Source: Paenibacillus segetis (GTDB lineage: Bacteria > Bacillota > Bacilli > Paenibacillales > Paenibacillaceae). From it: 64,000 nucleotides of DNA. This document shows, one piece after another, positions 16,419-25,259 of the stretch; the stretch's first letter is position 1, and each line of letters starts with the position of its first letter. Made by a program: the position numbers and the translations under genes. The notes below the pieces were generated by a model that had not been told where the DNA came from, searched no databases, and was given only the letters and a program-made list of their open reading frames with translations. The DNA lies in the NCBI RefSeq assembly GCF_014639155.1, contig NZ_BMFT01000001.1, forward strand, positions 744,001-808,000. The letters are read 5' to 3'.

Positions 16419-17378
16419 TTGGCTTTGGAACACGAACCTAACTACATTTATACCTATACGAGTCATGAAAACGATCAAGAATTGTGTCAAATGGAGTTAC
16501 GAGCTTTGTTCGGACAAAAGAGTCTGGAGTCTGAATCTGCTTTTTCCTATATCGAAACCAAGGTGAAAATTGATCCGAGTCGTAGCCCATTCATTTCTAT
16601 GAGGCTCGATGTATTGCTCAGCGGTGATTCGCTGGATGAAATTCGATTGGCTGTGAAATCACTTGATTTAGGTGAGGCTACATTTAAGGTTCTATATATC
16701 AAACATGGAGATAAAATAAGTTACGAAGAGCAGCGAAACGTAGAGCGACTCGTTGGAATGAATATTACAGGAAAAGCAGATATGCGATCACCCGACGTGA
16801 CGTACGGCATATTATCCAGTGGAGGAAGATGGATTTTTGGGCAATGTCATGCAGCTGAGGCTGTTTGGCTGAGACATAAAGATAAACCGCAAAATTATTC
16901 CACAGGATTAAGTACTCCTGTAGCAAGGGCACTTGCCAACATTGCTGTGCCGCAGCCAAGAGGTATCAAGGCGATTGATCCCTGCTGTGGAATGGGAAAT
17001 GTGCTAATTGAGGCATTATCCATGGGGATAGATATGGTTGGAATGGACATTAATCCACTTGCGATTAAGGGAGCACGAATGAACCTACGGCATTTTGGTT
17101 ACAACGATGCAACGCTGGTTCGTATTGGAGATATGAATGAAGTGGAGCAATCTTATGATGCTGCTATTTTGGACATGCCCTATAACTTGTGTTCGGTGCT
17201 ATCGGTTGCGGAACGAATTCAGATGCTGTCTAGTCTTCGACGTTTCAGTGCAAGGTCTGTGATTGTATCATCTGAGCTTTTGGATAGGGATATTCAGCAG
17301 GTGGGGTTATGTGTTATAGATCAATGTACGATTACAAAAGGAACCTTTATCCGTAATGTGTGGTTATGTCAGAACTGA
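16419..17378 (+). CDS. Putative RNA methyltransferase (UPF0020/TRM11-like)
   Basis: This 319-residue protein has a C-terminal Rossmann methyltransferase domain (about residues 165-315) of the group that methylates guanine N2 in tRNA or rRNA. Seen: the SAM loop IDPCCGMGNVLIEAL, VGMDINPLAIKGAR, and a catalytic DMPYN in place of the usual D/N-P-P-Y. The N-terminal about 150 residues resemble a THUMP-like RNA-binding part but are poorly conserved to my eye. The start TTG 16419 has only a weak ribosome binding site, so it could be off. It interrupts the two halves of the cobalamin locus, and I see no link to that pathway. Confidence 0.7.
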   Translation: MALEHEPNYIYTYTSHENDQELCQMELRALFGQKSLESESAFSYIETKVKIDPSRSPFISMRLDVLLSGDSLDEIRLAVKSLDLGEATFKVLYIKHGDKISYEEQRNVERLVGMNITGKADMRSPDVTYGILSSGGRWIFGQCHAAEAVWLRHKDKPQNYSTGLSTPVARALANIAVPQPRGIKAIDPCCGMGNVLIEALSMGIDMVGMDINPLAIKGARMNLRHFGYNDATLVRIGDMNEVEQSYDAAILDMPYNLCSVLSVAERIQMLSSLRRFSARSVIVSSELLDRDIQQVGLCVIDQCTITKGTFIRNVWLCQN

Positions 17379-17394
17379 AAATCAAATGTCATGC

Positions 17395-17424
17395 AGCCGA
17401 CCGAATGGGGTTGGCTTTTTTTTA
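17395..17424 (+). terminator. Intrinsic terminator of the methyltransferase gene
   Basis: AGCCGACC pairs with GGTTGGCT around a short loop (17395-17415), with a run of eight T following. It is placed 17 bases after the stop codon. Confidence 0.8.
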
Positions 17425-17427
17425 GTG

Positions 17428-17662
17428 GATTCCAGTTATGTAAATTTAATAGGCAATGGTGGTTATGTGGAGAATAGTTGCATTTTCTACAGTTAAAATT
17501 TGAAACTCAACGCAAGATGGAGTAATTAGTTGCAGATTGTACAGTTAAATGAAGTTAAATTGGAGTTCACAAGGGATTCTCCTTATTTTAGATGCAGTTA
17601 GTACAACTAAATAAGCAAAAAGGGGTATTTGTGTTGAAATAGTTGCAGTTTATACACCTAAT
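17428..17662. repeat. Array of degenerate TTGCA-N-TACA-TTAA repeats
   Basis: The gap of about 440 bases before the chemoreceptor gene holds four related units: AATAGTTGCATTTTCTACAG (from 17473), ATTAGTTGCAGATTGTACAG (17525), AGATGCAGTTAGTACAACTA (17590) and AATAGTTGCAGTTTATACAC (17638), each followed by TAA/TTAA. Spacing is 52, 65 and 48 bases. An earlier unit, GGATTCCAGTTATG at 17428, resembles the 3.7 kb repeats. No coding potential is seen. Confidence 0.5.
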
Positions 17663-17830
17663 TATATGGGGGACGAGGATTAATTCGCAATATATGACGT
17701 GTGATGTTATATATCTCCTGATTCAAATCGCTTTTTAATAAAAAACAGCAAAAAAGTTACATATTTTTCTTTATAATTACTAACTTCCGCTTTATAATGT
17801 TAGATAAACTTACATAAAGGAGTGGTGGAG

Positions 17831-19387
17831 ATGAATCAACTCCGCTCGAATGGTCGAAACACCCTGGTTTTTGGAGCAGGGGCGTCTCTTTTCCTAGTTA
17901 TAGGTGTGTTATTACAAGGAGGAGCTTGGTATCTCGTTATACTAAGTCTATTAACCTTAGTATGCCAGGCATTAGCATGGTTGACACAGCACAAATCTAC
18001 TGGGAATAAGCATGATAACGTAGAGGAGACGAACTGGAACGTCATAGCCAATGAGTCGTTAGTGGCGGCAGATCGGCTTCAGGCGGCTGTCGGTGAAGTG
18101 AATGGGAGTATTGAACAATTACAAAGCCTTGCTGATAAGGCTTCTTTGGAGGATATGAAGCTCAAGCGAAGCAGTGAGCGTTCTTTAGAACAGGTGCAAG
18201 AAAGTCTGGCCGCGATGGAGGAAGTAGCAGCTTCAGCCGCTCAAATTCAAGATGTAGCCAATACACTCCATGCAAGAAGTGAGAAGACGAGGGCCGAAGC
18301 TTCTCGGATGGCAGAGGCGCTAAAGACTGCTGATGGAACCATTCATTCAATTGCCGATTCCCAGAATTCTATAGAGAGGCCTATGGTAGATTTGGAACAG
18401 AACACCCGTAAGCTTGGTGCACTATACCAAGACATGGAGGGGATCGCTGGTGAGGTATCGCTACTTGCCTTGAATGCTTCCATAGAAGCTGCACGTTTTG
18501 GTGATCAGGGAAAAGGTTTTGATGTGGTTGCTTCACGGATGCGCCAGCTTGCCCAACAAACCACGTTAGCGATTGGAAATTCAGCTCCATTGTTTAAGCG
18601 AATTGAGGAAGATGTAGAGAAAGTAAAGGGATCGCTTCATGTGGGGAGAGAGTCCGCGATGCAAGGCATTTCGTTTATGAGAAAGATGGGGGAAGATATC
18701 CGCAATATTACTGAAGAAGTAGCCACAGTAGATGGACTTGTTGCAGATACAGGATGGCGAAGTAGGGAGCAGGCGGAGTTAACACGTAATATGGAAAGCA
18801 TGATGGCAGAGGTGCATGAAGCTCTTAATCACAATATTACGCATGTTGAAGGTGCTTTGGTCCGAATGGAATCGCAAAGACGACATACCGTGGGCTTACA
18901 GGCTGTAGCTGGGGGGCTTCAAAAGGCTTCTGCAGAATTGATGTCATCTCTGGACAGTGTACGCGATTCAAGTGAGGATTTCATGGATGGGATAAGTGAT
19001 GTGGTTGAACTAGGGCATGCTTACATACTCAAGTTAATTCAGGCAGCGAAGCAACCTGTATTTCAAGGAATGGAAGAATCTATTCATCGCACTGAGCTTA
19101 CAAATTTGTTAGGAAGAGAGAACATCATAGAGGCCGCATGGACCAATCGCAGAGATGGATCATTTGTTATATCTATCCCGGAAGCTGGGCTATTAAACGC
19201 TAGAGGTAGAGACTGGTTCAAGAGAGCGTTAGCGGGTGAATCTGTCGTGTCTGAAGTATACATTTCGGCGATCACGAAGCGCCGTTGTGTAACTATCTCT
19301 GTACCCATTTCAAGTAATGGTGTGGTGATTGGCGTGCTGGGAGCGGACTTAGCAGTAGGTAATGTCGCTGCTAGGAGCAACATATAA
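17831..19387 (+). CDS. Methyl-accepting chemotaxis-type protein with a C-terminal Cache-like domain
   Basis: This protein of about 518 residues has two membrane helices close together at residues about 10-50, with almost no loop outside. A coiled-coil signalling domain follows, with the MCP hairpin tip [20 protein letters not shown] (near residue 215), so it should act on CheA/CheW. The order is unusual. No HAMP domain is apparent, and the last about 115 residues (GRDWFKRALAGE..., VGVLGADLAV-like IGVLGADLAV) look like a Cache/PDC sensor fold that would be inside the cell. ATG 17831 is chosen because AAAGGAG lies at 17816-17822. It may sense an internal signal. Confidence 0.78.
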   Translation: MNQLRSNGRNTLVFGAGASLFLVIGVLLQGGAWYLVILSLLTLVCQALAWLTQHKSTGNKHDNVEETNWNVIANESLVAADRLQAAVGEVNGSIEQLQSLADKASLEDMKLKRSSERSLEQVQESLAAMEEVAASAAQIQDVANTLHARSEKTRAEASRMAEALKTADGTIHSIADSQNSIERPMVDLEQNTRKLGALYQDMEGIAGEVSLLALNASIEAARFGDQGKGFDVVASRMRQLAQQTTLAIGNSAPLFKRIEEDVEKVKGSLHVGRESAMQGISFMRKMGEDIRNITEEVATVDGLVADTGWRSREQAELTRNMESMMAEVHEALNHNITHVEGALVRMESQRRHTVGLQAVAGGLQKASAELMSSLDSVRDSSEDFMDGISDVVELGHAYILKLIQAAKQPVFQGMEESIHRTELTNLLGRENIIEAAWTNRRDGSFVISIPEAGLLNARGRDWFKRALAGESVVSEVYISAITKRRCVTISVPISSNGVVIGVLGADLAVGNVAARSNI

Positions 19388-19426
19388 TTAGTGTTTAGAT
19401 TATAGCTGAGTTAAACTAGGCTCGTA

Positions 19427-19455
19427 TTGTAACTTTTCTGCTTTTCCCCTATAAT
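19427..19455 (+). promoter_or_regulatory. Sigma-A promoter of the cobalamin riboswitch transcript
   Basis: TTGTAA (19427-19432) and a perfect TATAAT (19450-19455) are separated by 17 bases. Transcription would begin near 19462, just ahead of the riboswitch. Confidence 0.75.
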
Positions 19456-19524
19456 CCAATAGAGAAGAAAGCCTTTAAAGACACACGAACCAATAAATAC
19501 CCGTAGGTCCTGAAGAAAGCGGCT

Positions 19525-19816
19525 TGTCGCAGACTTTAGGTTAAAAGGGAAGCCGGTGCAAATCCGGTACGGTCCCGCCACTGTAAAACAGGGACGAAGC
19601 TCATTTATGCCACTGTTATCCATGAAGGATGATGGGAAGGAGAGCTAAGTCATTCAACCTGTAAGTCAGGAGACCTGCCCACGGGTGTCATAGACGGTCC
19701 TTCGAGGAAAGGATAACGTTCTGCTAAGATGATTCATGCTGGACCCGGTTTATTTTACGGTGTCGACGGTATGACCTTGTAGACGTAACCCAATTCCTTG
19801 CGGATTGGGTTTTTCT
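19525..19816 (+). promoter_or_regulatory. Cobalamin riboswitch with terminator, upstream of btuF
   Basis: The leader contains hallmark cobalamin aptamer segments: AAAAGGGAAGCCGGTGCAAA near 19543-19562, CGGTCCCGCCACTGTAA near 19570, and the B12 box GTCAGGAGACCTGCC near 19665-19679. The expression platform ends in an intrinsic terminator at 19787-19816. High cobalamin should stop transcription before btuF. It controls the btuFCD-cobTUS-cbiP operon. The exact 5' edge of the aptamer is approximate. Confidence 0.93.
19787..19816 (+). terminator. Riboswitch-controlled terminator
   Basis: AACCCAAT (19787-19794) pairs with ATTGGGTT (19804-19811), followed by TTTCTT. It is the off-state terminator of the cobalamin switch. 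Confidence 0.85.
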
Positions 19817-19898
19817 TGTATGATGATTTGTCAGGTGTTCAACAAAGGAACTTCACTCGTACTACAGAGAAATAAATTTTAAGGGGATGAAGAGCGAA

Positions 19899-20900
19899 AT
19901 GAAGAACATGAGAAAAATATGGGGAATTTGGCTGCTTGCATTAATGTTAGCAGTAGTTGCAGGGTGCGGTACCAATAACGCAGCGAATAATAACAAACCA
20001 ACTAACGAGGTAGAGCAGGGACAGAATACAACAACTCCGGCACCTACGCAGGATGAACTTAAAACGACTTATCCGTTGACGGTTAAGGATGCCAAAGGAA
20101 CTGAATTAACGTTTGAGTCGGCACCACAGAAGATCGTATCACTTGCACCATCGGAGACAGAAGGATTGTTTGCACTCGGTTTAGATGATCAGGTTGTTGG
20201 GGTATCTGATAATGATGATTATCCTGATGCTGTAAAGGATAAGCCTAGAATGGGTGGATGGCAGGTTAATGTTGAGGCAGTTGTGGCGGCTAAGCCAGAT
20301 TTGGTGCTGTCAGGTAATTTAGTGGATGAAGCAACGGTGAAGAGCCTTACCGATTTGGGTATCAAGGTATATCAATCTGACGCTAAAACTTTAGATGGAG
20401 TAATAGCGAATATTCGGGCAGTAGCTCAAATTACGGATCATCAAGCTCAAGGGGAAGAGGTAGTCTCCCAAATGGAGAAGGAACGCGACCAAGTAGTTGA
20501 AGCGGTCAAATCACTTACACCTGAGCAACGTAGTAAAGTCTATATTGAATTCTCCCCAGGCTGGACAGTGGGTAAAGGCGAATTCATGGATGAAATGATT
20601 ACATTGGCCGGCGGAGAGAACATTGCTTCTGACATGACAGGCTGGAATGAAATTAATGAAGAAAATATTATTAAGGCGAATCCAGATGTGATTCTATACG
20701 CAAGCAGTGTGGTTGACGAGAACAACAAAACATTGGCAGATATTATTAAGGGCCGCAGTGGATGGGACCAAATCACAGCTATTAAGGAAGATCGCATCGT
20801 GGGTCTTAATGATAATTTGCTCAGTCGTCCGGGTCCTCGTGTGACTCAAGGTTTGATTGAAATGGCAAAAGCGATTTATCCGGAATTGATGAATAAATGA
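19899..20900 (+). CDS. btuF: Vitamin B12/corrinoid ABC transporter binding lipoprotein (BtuF-like)
   Basis: This protein is a cell-surface lipoprotein with a signal peptide ending in the lipobox VVAGC (Cys near residue 23), followed by an Asn/Thr-rich linker and the BtuF/FecB-type substrate-binding fold with two lobes joined by a long helix. KIVSLAPSETEGLFALG and GGWQVNVEAVVAAKPDLVL are typical. The substrate is inferred as cobalamin or cobinamide from the riboswitch and neighbouring cob genes. Start choice is uncertain: the frame begins at ATG 19887, but AAGGGG directly abuts it, so ATG 19899 is more likely. The stop overlaps the next start in ATGA. Confidence 0.88.
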   Translation: MKNMRKIWGIWLLALMLAVVAGCGTNNAANNNKPTNEVEQGQNTTTPAPTQDELKTTYPLTVKDAKGTELTFESAPQKIVSLAPSETEGLFALGLDDQVVGVSDNDDYPDAVKDKPRMGGWQVNVEAVVAAKPDLVLSGNLVDEATVKSLTDLGIKVYQSDAKTLDGVIANIRAVAQITDHQAQGEEVVSQMEKERDQVVEAVKSLTPEQRSKVYIEFSPGWTVGKGEFMDEMITLAGGENIASDMTGWNEINEENIIKANPDVILYASSVVDENNKTLADIIKGRSGWDQITAIKEDRIVGLNDNLLSRPGPRVTQGLIEMAKAIYPELMNK

Positions 20901-21943
20901 GTAAAAAGCTGGCGGGATATGGGACAATTGGCCTGATCCTTCTCGGCGTCACGTTACTGATCTGTATAGGCTTTGGTTCCGTATCTCTACCGCTAGGCGA
21001 GATACTCCGAATTTTATTGCATCGACTACCCTGGATGGACCAACTCATAACTAGGGATTGGGATGTGACATCGGAACAAATCATTATGCAGGTGCGACTG
21101 CCCCGTGTATTACTAGGTCTCTTAGTTGGAGCGTCGCTTGCAGTAGCGGGAGCCGCCTTTCAGGGAGTGCTTCGTAATCCACTTGCTGACCCGTTTACCC
21201 TTGGGGTATCTTCGGGTTCAGCCGTTGGGGCGGCAACCTTGATTTTCTTCGGATGGCAGTTCTCTTTAATCGGTGTGTTTACCTTACCAGTCATAGCGTT
21301 TGTCGCAGGTGCATTGACACTCTGGATTGTCATGTGGCTGGCGAGAGAGAATGGGAAAATTCCAATTGAAGGGCTTATTTTATCAGGTGTTGTAATGCAA
21401 TCGTTCCTCGGAGCGATTGTATCTTTTCTAACGGCTATGTCGAAAAAGACGGTAAATGAAATTTTATACTGGACGATGGGGAGTCTAAGCCTTCGCGGAT
21501 GGTCATATACGACCATCCTTTTGCCGTATTTAGCACTAGGGGCATTGTTCCTATGGAGTCGTGCCAGATCGCTAAATTTGTTAGCTTTGGGCGAGCGTCA
21601 TGCGGCCCATTCTGGACTTCATGTGGAACGAACCAAACTCATCGTGTTACTTGTAGCTACTTTGATGACGGCCGCAGCTGTATCTGTATCAGGCGTTATC
21701 GGATTTGTTGGTCTTGTAGTTCCCCATATGCTTCGGCTTATAGTAGGACCGGATTATCGTATTATTATTCCACTCTCCGCGCTTGGCGGTGGTATATTTA
21801 TGATGTGGAGTGATTTAGCTGCACGTTCGCTACTAGCACCAACTGAGATTCCTTTAGGTATTGTCACAGCGTTTGTTGGCGCTCCTTTCTTTGCGTATTT
21901 GTTATATCGGAAGAAGAAGCAGAGGGAGGCAGAAATGTCATGA
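20897..21943 (+). CDS. btuC: Corrinoid ABC transporter permease (BtuC, FecCD family)
   Basis: This 348-residue integral membrane protein has the FecCD/BtuC layout with about ten membrane helices. Seen: RLPRVLLGLLVGASLAVAGA, FQGVLRNPLADPFTLGVSSG (a FecCD signature) and the ATPase-coupling region near GVIGFVGLVVPHMLRL. It should form the channel for corrinoid uptake with BtuD and BtuF. The ATG overlaps the btuF stop, and its stop overlaps the btuD start, so translation is coupled. Confidence 0.92.
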   Translation: MSKKLAGYGTIGLILLGVTLLICIGFGSVSLPLGEILRILLHRLPWMDQLITRDWDVTSEQIIMQVRLPRVLLGLLVGASLAVAGAAFQGVLRNPLADPFTLGVSSGSAVGAATLIFFGWQFSLIGVFTLPVIAFVAGALTLWIVMWLARENGKIPIEGLILSGVVMQSFLGAIVSFLTAMSKKTVNEILYWTMGSLSLRGWSYTTILLPYLALGALFLWSRARSLNLLALGERHAAHSGLHVERTKLIVLLVATLMTAAAVSVSGVIGFVGLVVPHMLRLIVGPDYRIIIPLSALGGGIFMMWSDLAARSLLAPTEIPLGIVTAFVGAPFFAYLLYRKKKQREAEMS

Positions 21944-22761
21944 CGAACTCAAGCGAATTGAATATCATCGATGTTAAGGGGATCGTCAAATCGTTTAAGC
22001 GTACTCCAGTACTGCAGAACGTGAATTGGAGTGTTAAGCCAGGTCAATTCTGGGGGATTATCGGACCTAATGGTAGTGGTAAGACAACCTTGTTAAATTT
22101 AATTTCTGGCGTAGAGCAACCAGATCGTGGAGAGATAAGTTTTGGTGGGAAAGCTCTGACTTCTTATGGGCGCAAGGAGCTTTCACGTAGGCTTGCGGTA
22201 TTACAGCAGGATGGATTGCCATCTGTTCCATTTCCAGTTCGTGATGTGATCCAGATGGGAAGATTTCCGTTTCAGGATTGGCGTGGAAAAGAGACGGATG
22301 AGAACGCAGAACAACTTCTCGAAGAAATTATGGAGAAGCTTGAACTCAAGGAGCTTGGCAATCGTCCACTAAGCGTGCTGAGTGGTGGACAACGACAACG
22401 TGTTGCGCTTGGTAAGGTGATGGCTCAGCAACCGGAAGTTGTTCTATTAGACGAACCAACAACATATCTCGATATCCGCTATCAGATGCGCTTTATGGAG
22501 CTCGTTTCTAGTTGGCAAAGGGAGGAAGGGTTGACGGTAATTGCAGTCATGCATGATCTTAATCTGGCTGCACTTTTCTGCGATCGCTTACTGGTACTGC
22601 AAGAAGGGAACATCGTAGCTGAAGGAACTCCTGATGAAATTATGTCGTCTGAAACGATGGAAAAGGTCTTCGAAGTGAAGACACATGTTATAAACCATCC
22701 GGACGTTGGAGCGCCTCAGTTGTTGCTCAAGACGGAGAAGAGGTCAATAGTAAATGAATGA
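21940..22761 (+). CDS. btuD: Corrinoid ABC transporter ATPase (BtuD-like)
   Basis: This 273-residue ATPase powers uptake through BtuC. Seen: Walker A GPNGSGKTTL, Q-loop LAVLQQDG, signature LSGGQRQRVAL, Walker B EVVLLDEPTTYLD, and H-loop AVMHDLNLA. These are typical of FecE/BtuD-type importers. A short C-terminal extension of about 40 residues follows, with VKTHVINHPDVGAPQLLL. It sits between btuC and cobT, overlapping both, so import and assembly of corrinoids are co-expressed. Confidence 0.92.
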   Translation: MTNSSELNIIDVKGIVKSFKRTPVLQNVNWSVKPGQFWGIIGPNGSGKTTLLNLISGVEQPDRGEISFGGKALTSYGRKELSRRLAVLQQDGLPSVPFPVRDVIQMGRFPFQDWRGKETDENAEQLLEEIMEKLELKELGNRPLSVLSGGQRQRVALGKVMAQQPEVVLLDEPTTYLDIRYQMRFMELVSSWQREEGLTVIAVMHDLNLAALFCDRLLVLQEGNIVAEGTPDEIMSSETMEKVFEVKTHVINHPDVGAPQLLLKTEKRSIVNE

Positions 22762-22777
22762 AGGAGGAAATTATGAT

Positions 22778-23869
22778 ATGAACCCATTTATATCAATTTC
22801 TCAAATTGTGAATGACATTAAAGCGCTGGACATCACAGCGGCTACTGCTGCTGCAGATCATTTGGATCAGTTGACTAAGCCACCGGGTAGCCTTGGGAAG
22901 CTGGAGACCTTAGCAATTAAACTTGCTGGGATTACAGGGATGGAGCGACCATCTTTCCCTCATCGTTCGGTCGTTGTTATGGCAGCAGATCATGGAGTTT
23001 GTGAGGAAGGAATAAGTGCTTTTCCGGCTGAAGTCACACCACAGATGGTGATGAATTTTCTGTCTGGTGGCGCGGCGGTAAATGTACTATCTAGACAAGC
23101 TGGTGCAGAAGTATTGTGCGTTGATATAGGGGTAAACGCTGAAATGAATCATCCTGATCTTATTGATCGTAAGGTCCGTATGGGTACAGCGAATATGGCT
23201 AAAGGCCCAGCCATGAGCCGGAAAGAAGCAGAGGCGGCACTATTAATAGGTGCCAATATCGTGAATGAGGCTTTTGCCCGCGGAGTAAGACTATTTGTAA
23301 CTGGGGAAATGGGCATAGGAAATACAACGGCTAGTGCTGCTGTATTGAGTGCTTTAATCGGTATTCCTCCATTGGAGAGTGTTGGACGAGGTACAGGAAT
23401 TAGTGATGAAGTACTTCAACATAAAGCGTTGGTTGTAGAACGTGCAATAGAGTGTAACATTCCGAATGCGTTAGATCCGCTTGATGTGTTATCCAAGGTT
23501 GGCGGACTTGAAATTGCCGGATTAACAGGTGTAATCTTAGCCGCTGCGGCACATGGTTGTCCGGTCGTAATTGATGGGTTTATTTCTAGTGCAGCTGCAT
23601 TATTGGCACAGCGGTTCTCACCAGAGTCAACTTATTATATGATTGCTTCCCACATTTCTCATGAACAAGGGCATGGTCTTTTGCTGAAGGAGTTGGGCTT
23701 AGATCCTATGCTGCAACTTGACATGCGGTTAGGGGAAGGAACAGGGGGAGTTCTAGCACTTCATCTTATTGATGCTGCTTGTCGCATAATGTCCGAGATG
23801 GCCACATTTGAGAGTGCAGGAATATCTTCAGGGCAGGAAGCAACAGAAGTAGAGAGCGAACAATTATGA
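22778..23869 (+). CDS. cobT: Nicotinate-nucleotide:dimethylbenzimidazole phosphoribosyltransferase (CobT)
   Basis: This 363-residue enzyme makes alpha-ribazole phosphate from nicotinate mononucleotide and dimethylbenzimidazole, the lower ligand base. Seen: the N-terminal DQLTKPPGSLGKLE, VVMAADHGVCEEGISAFP, the substrate loop GEMGIGNTTASAAV, and the catalytic Glu in DMRLGEGTGGVLAL. A longer frame starts at 22754 inside btuD, but ATG 22778 has AAGGAGGA at a good distance (about 9 bases), so it is chosen. No bza or bluB gene for making the base is seen in this window. Confidence 0.94.
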   Translation: MNPFISISQIVNDIKALDITAATAAADHLDQLTKPPGSLGKLETLAIKLAGITGMERPSFPHRSVVVMAADHGVCEEGISAFPAEVTPQMVMNFLSGGAAVNVLSRQAGAEVLCVDIGVNAEMNHPDLIDRKVRMGTANMAKGPAMSRKEAEAALLIGANIVNEAFARGVRLFVTGEMGIGNTTASAAVLSALIGIPPLESVGRGTGISDEVLQHKALVVERAIECNIPNALDPLDVLSKVGGLEIAGLTGVILAAAAHGCPVVIDGFISSAAALLAQRFSPESTYYMIASHISHEQGHGLLLKELGLDPMLQLDMRLGEGTGGVLALHLIDAACRIMSEMATFESAGISSGQEATEVESEQL

Positions 23870-24441
23870 TTGTCTTGGTTACAGGAGGGGCTCGAAGCGG
23901 AAAGAGCTCATTCGCTGAACGATTGTGTATGAAGTATGCGGAATCGGCGGTATATATAGCTACAGCTCAGGCATTTGATCAAGAAATGGAGCAGCGGATT
24001 GCTTTGCATAGGGAACAAAGAGAAGGGACAGCGTTTCAGTGGACGACTCTAGAAGAGCCGCTGCAGCTTGCTGAACGGTTAACTTCTCCTAATGCTATAA
24101 TCGGTGGAAATCTCATAGGAGAGGCTCCGCTTGTCCTTGTTGACTGCCTAACACTGTGGTTATCCAATGTTCTGTTAGCTGTCGTGGATGAGCCTGATGC
24201 TGAAGCTCGTGTGATGGAACAAATTCACCAGCTGGAGACAGCAGTTACGGCATACCCGGGTACGATTATTTTGGTTACGAACGAAGTTGGTAGCGGAATT
24301 GTTCCGGAATATCCACTAGGCCGAATGTATCGTGATTTGGCTGGTATTTTGAATCGTATGATCGCCCGGATCTCTGATCAGGTATTTCTAGTGACTGCAG
24401 GGATTCCAATTGAGTTGAAGAGTAGGGAGTACATTCTATGA
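23866..24441 (+). CDS. cobU: Adenosylcobinamide kinase / adenosylcobinamide-phosphate guanylyltransferase (CobU)
   Basis: This 191-residue bifunctional enzyme phosphorylates adenosylcobinamide and then attaches GMP to give AdoCbi-GDP. Seen: P-loop GGARSGKSSFAE at residues 7-18, YIATAQAFDQEMEQRIALH with the His-containing region HREQR that forms the GMP-enzyme link, LTLWLSNVL and NEVGSGIVPEYPLGR. The length is normal for CobU/CobP. It overlaps cobT and cobS by four bases each. Because it accepts adenosylcobinamide directly, it offers a route that bypasses CbiZ. Confidence 0.94.
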   Translation: MIVLVTGGARSGKSSFAERLCMKYAESAVYIATAQAFDQEMEQRIALHREQREGTAFQWTTLEEPLQLAERLTSPNAIIGGNLIGEAPLVLVDCLTLWLSNVLLAVVDEPDAEARVMEQIHQLETAVTAYPGTIILVTNEVGSGIVPEYPLGRMYRDLAGILNRMIARISDQVFLVTAGIPIELKSREYIL

Positions 24442-25244
24442 GTGATAGAAGCCGGCCTATATTGGCTGCTTTTCAATTTTTATCAAGGATACCTATTAAG
24501 GCGGAACTGGATTTCAGTCCGGAACTGTTGCGGCGAAGCGTTAAATATTATCCATTAGTAGGATCGGTAATCGGACTAGCTGTATGGGCGGGGGCAACGC
24601 TCTCTAGCTGGGCATTACCCACCCTACCTGCGGCAGTTATTACGTTAATTCTGTGGGTTTGGATAACCGGTGGATTACATTTGGACGGATGGATGGATTC
24701 TGCTGATGCTCTATTAAGTTATCGTTCACGTGAGAAAATGCTGGAGATTATGAAGGATAGCCGCGTTGGAGCGATGGGTGTGCTGGCGTGTGTATTATTG
24801 CTCATGCTTAAAGTGTCGTTGATTAGTTCGTTACTGGAACTAGGAACTCTTCCATCGGGAGCGGCGTTATTGACTGCACCGGTATGGAGCCGATGGTTTA
24901 TGGGGTGGGCGATGCGTTCATGGCCGATGGCTAGGAATGGTGAAGGACTGGCGGTACGATTTCATGGTGTAAGCTCTAAGGATACGATTTTGTCCGCACT
25001 ACTCGCGTTAACATTGTCTGCAACAGGTATATTTCTTGCCTCCTCCACGGATTGGAGCGGGGTTACTTGGATGCCGTTGGTTTTGTATTTCGCTCTGCAT
25101 CCACTAGTAATCTTTGGGGTTGGGACTTTAGTGGCCAGAGTAATGAACGCCAGACTAGGTGGCTTGACTGGTGATACTTACGGTGCGTTGAATGAAGGTC
25201 TAGAGGTTGTGCTACTCCTTCTGGCCGTTCTGATATTTCGTTGA
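24438..25244 (+). CDS. cobS: Adenosylcobinamide-GDP ribazoletransferase (CobS)
   Basis: This 268-residue membrane enzyme joins AdoCbi-GDP with alpha-ribazole (phosphate) in the last assembly step. Seen: the N-terminal FQFLSRIPIK, Gly-rich TGGLHLDGWMDSADAL (with the conserved Asp cluster that binds Mg), RVGAMGV and ARLGGLTGDTYGALNE. There are about six to seven membrane segments. The start overlaps the cobU stop. It is followed 15 bases later by cbiP. Confidence 0.93.
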   Translation: MSDRSRPILAAFQFLSRIPIKAELDFSPELLRRSVKYYPLVGSVIGLAVWAGATLSSWALPTLPAAVITLILWVWITGGLHLDGWMDSADALLSYRSREKMLEIMKDSRVGAMGVLACVLLLMLKVSLISSLLELGTLPSGAALLTAPVWSRWFMGWAMRSWPMARNGEGLAVRFHGVSSKDTILSALLALTLSATGIFLASSTDWSGVTWMPLVLYFALHPLVIFGVGTLVARVMNARLGGLTGDTYGALNEGLEVVLLLLAVLIFR

Positions 25245-25259
25245 TGGAGGTAAAGCAAC

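Noticed and set aside
17471..17662. CRISPR array
   Set aside because: The repeats are degenerate, the spacing is uneven and there are no cas genes.
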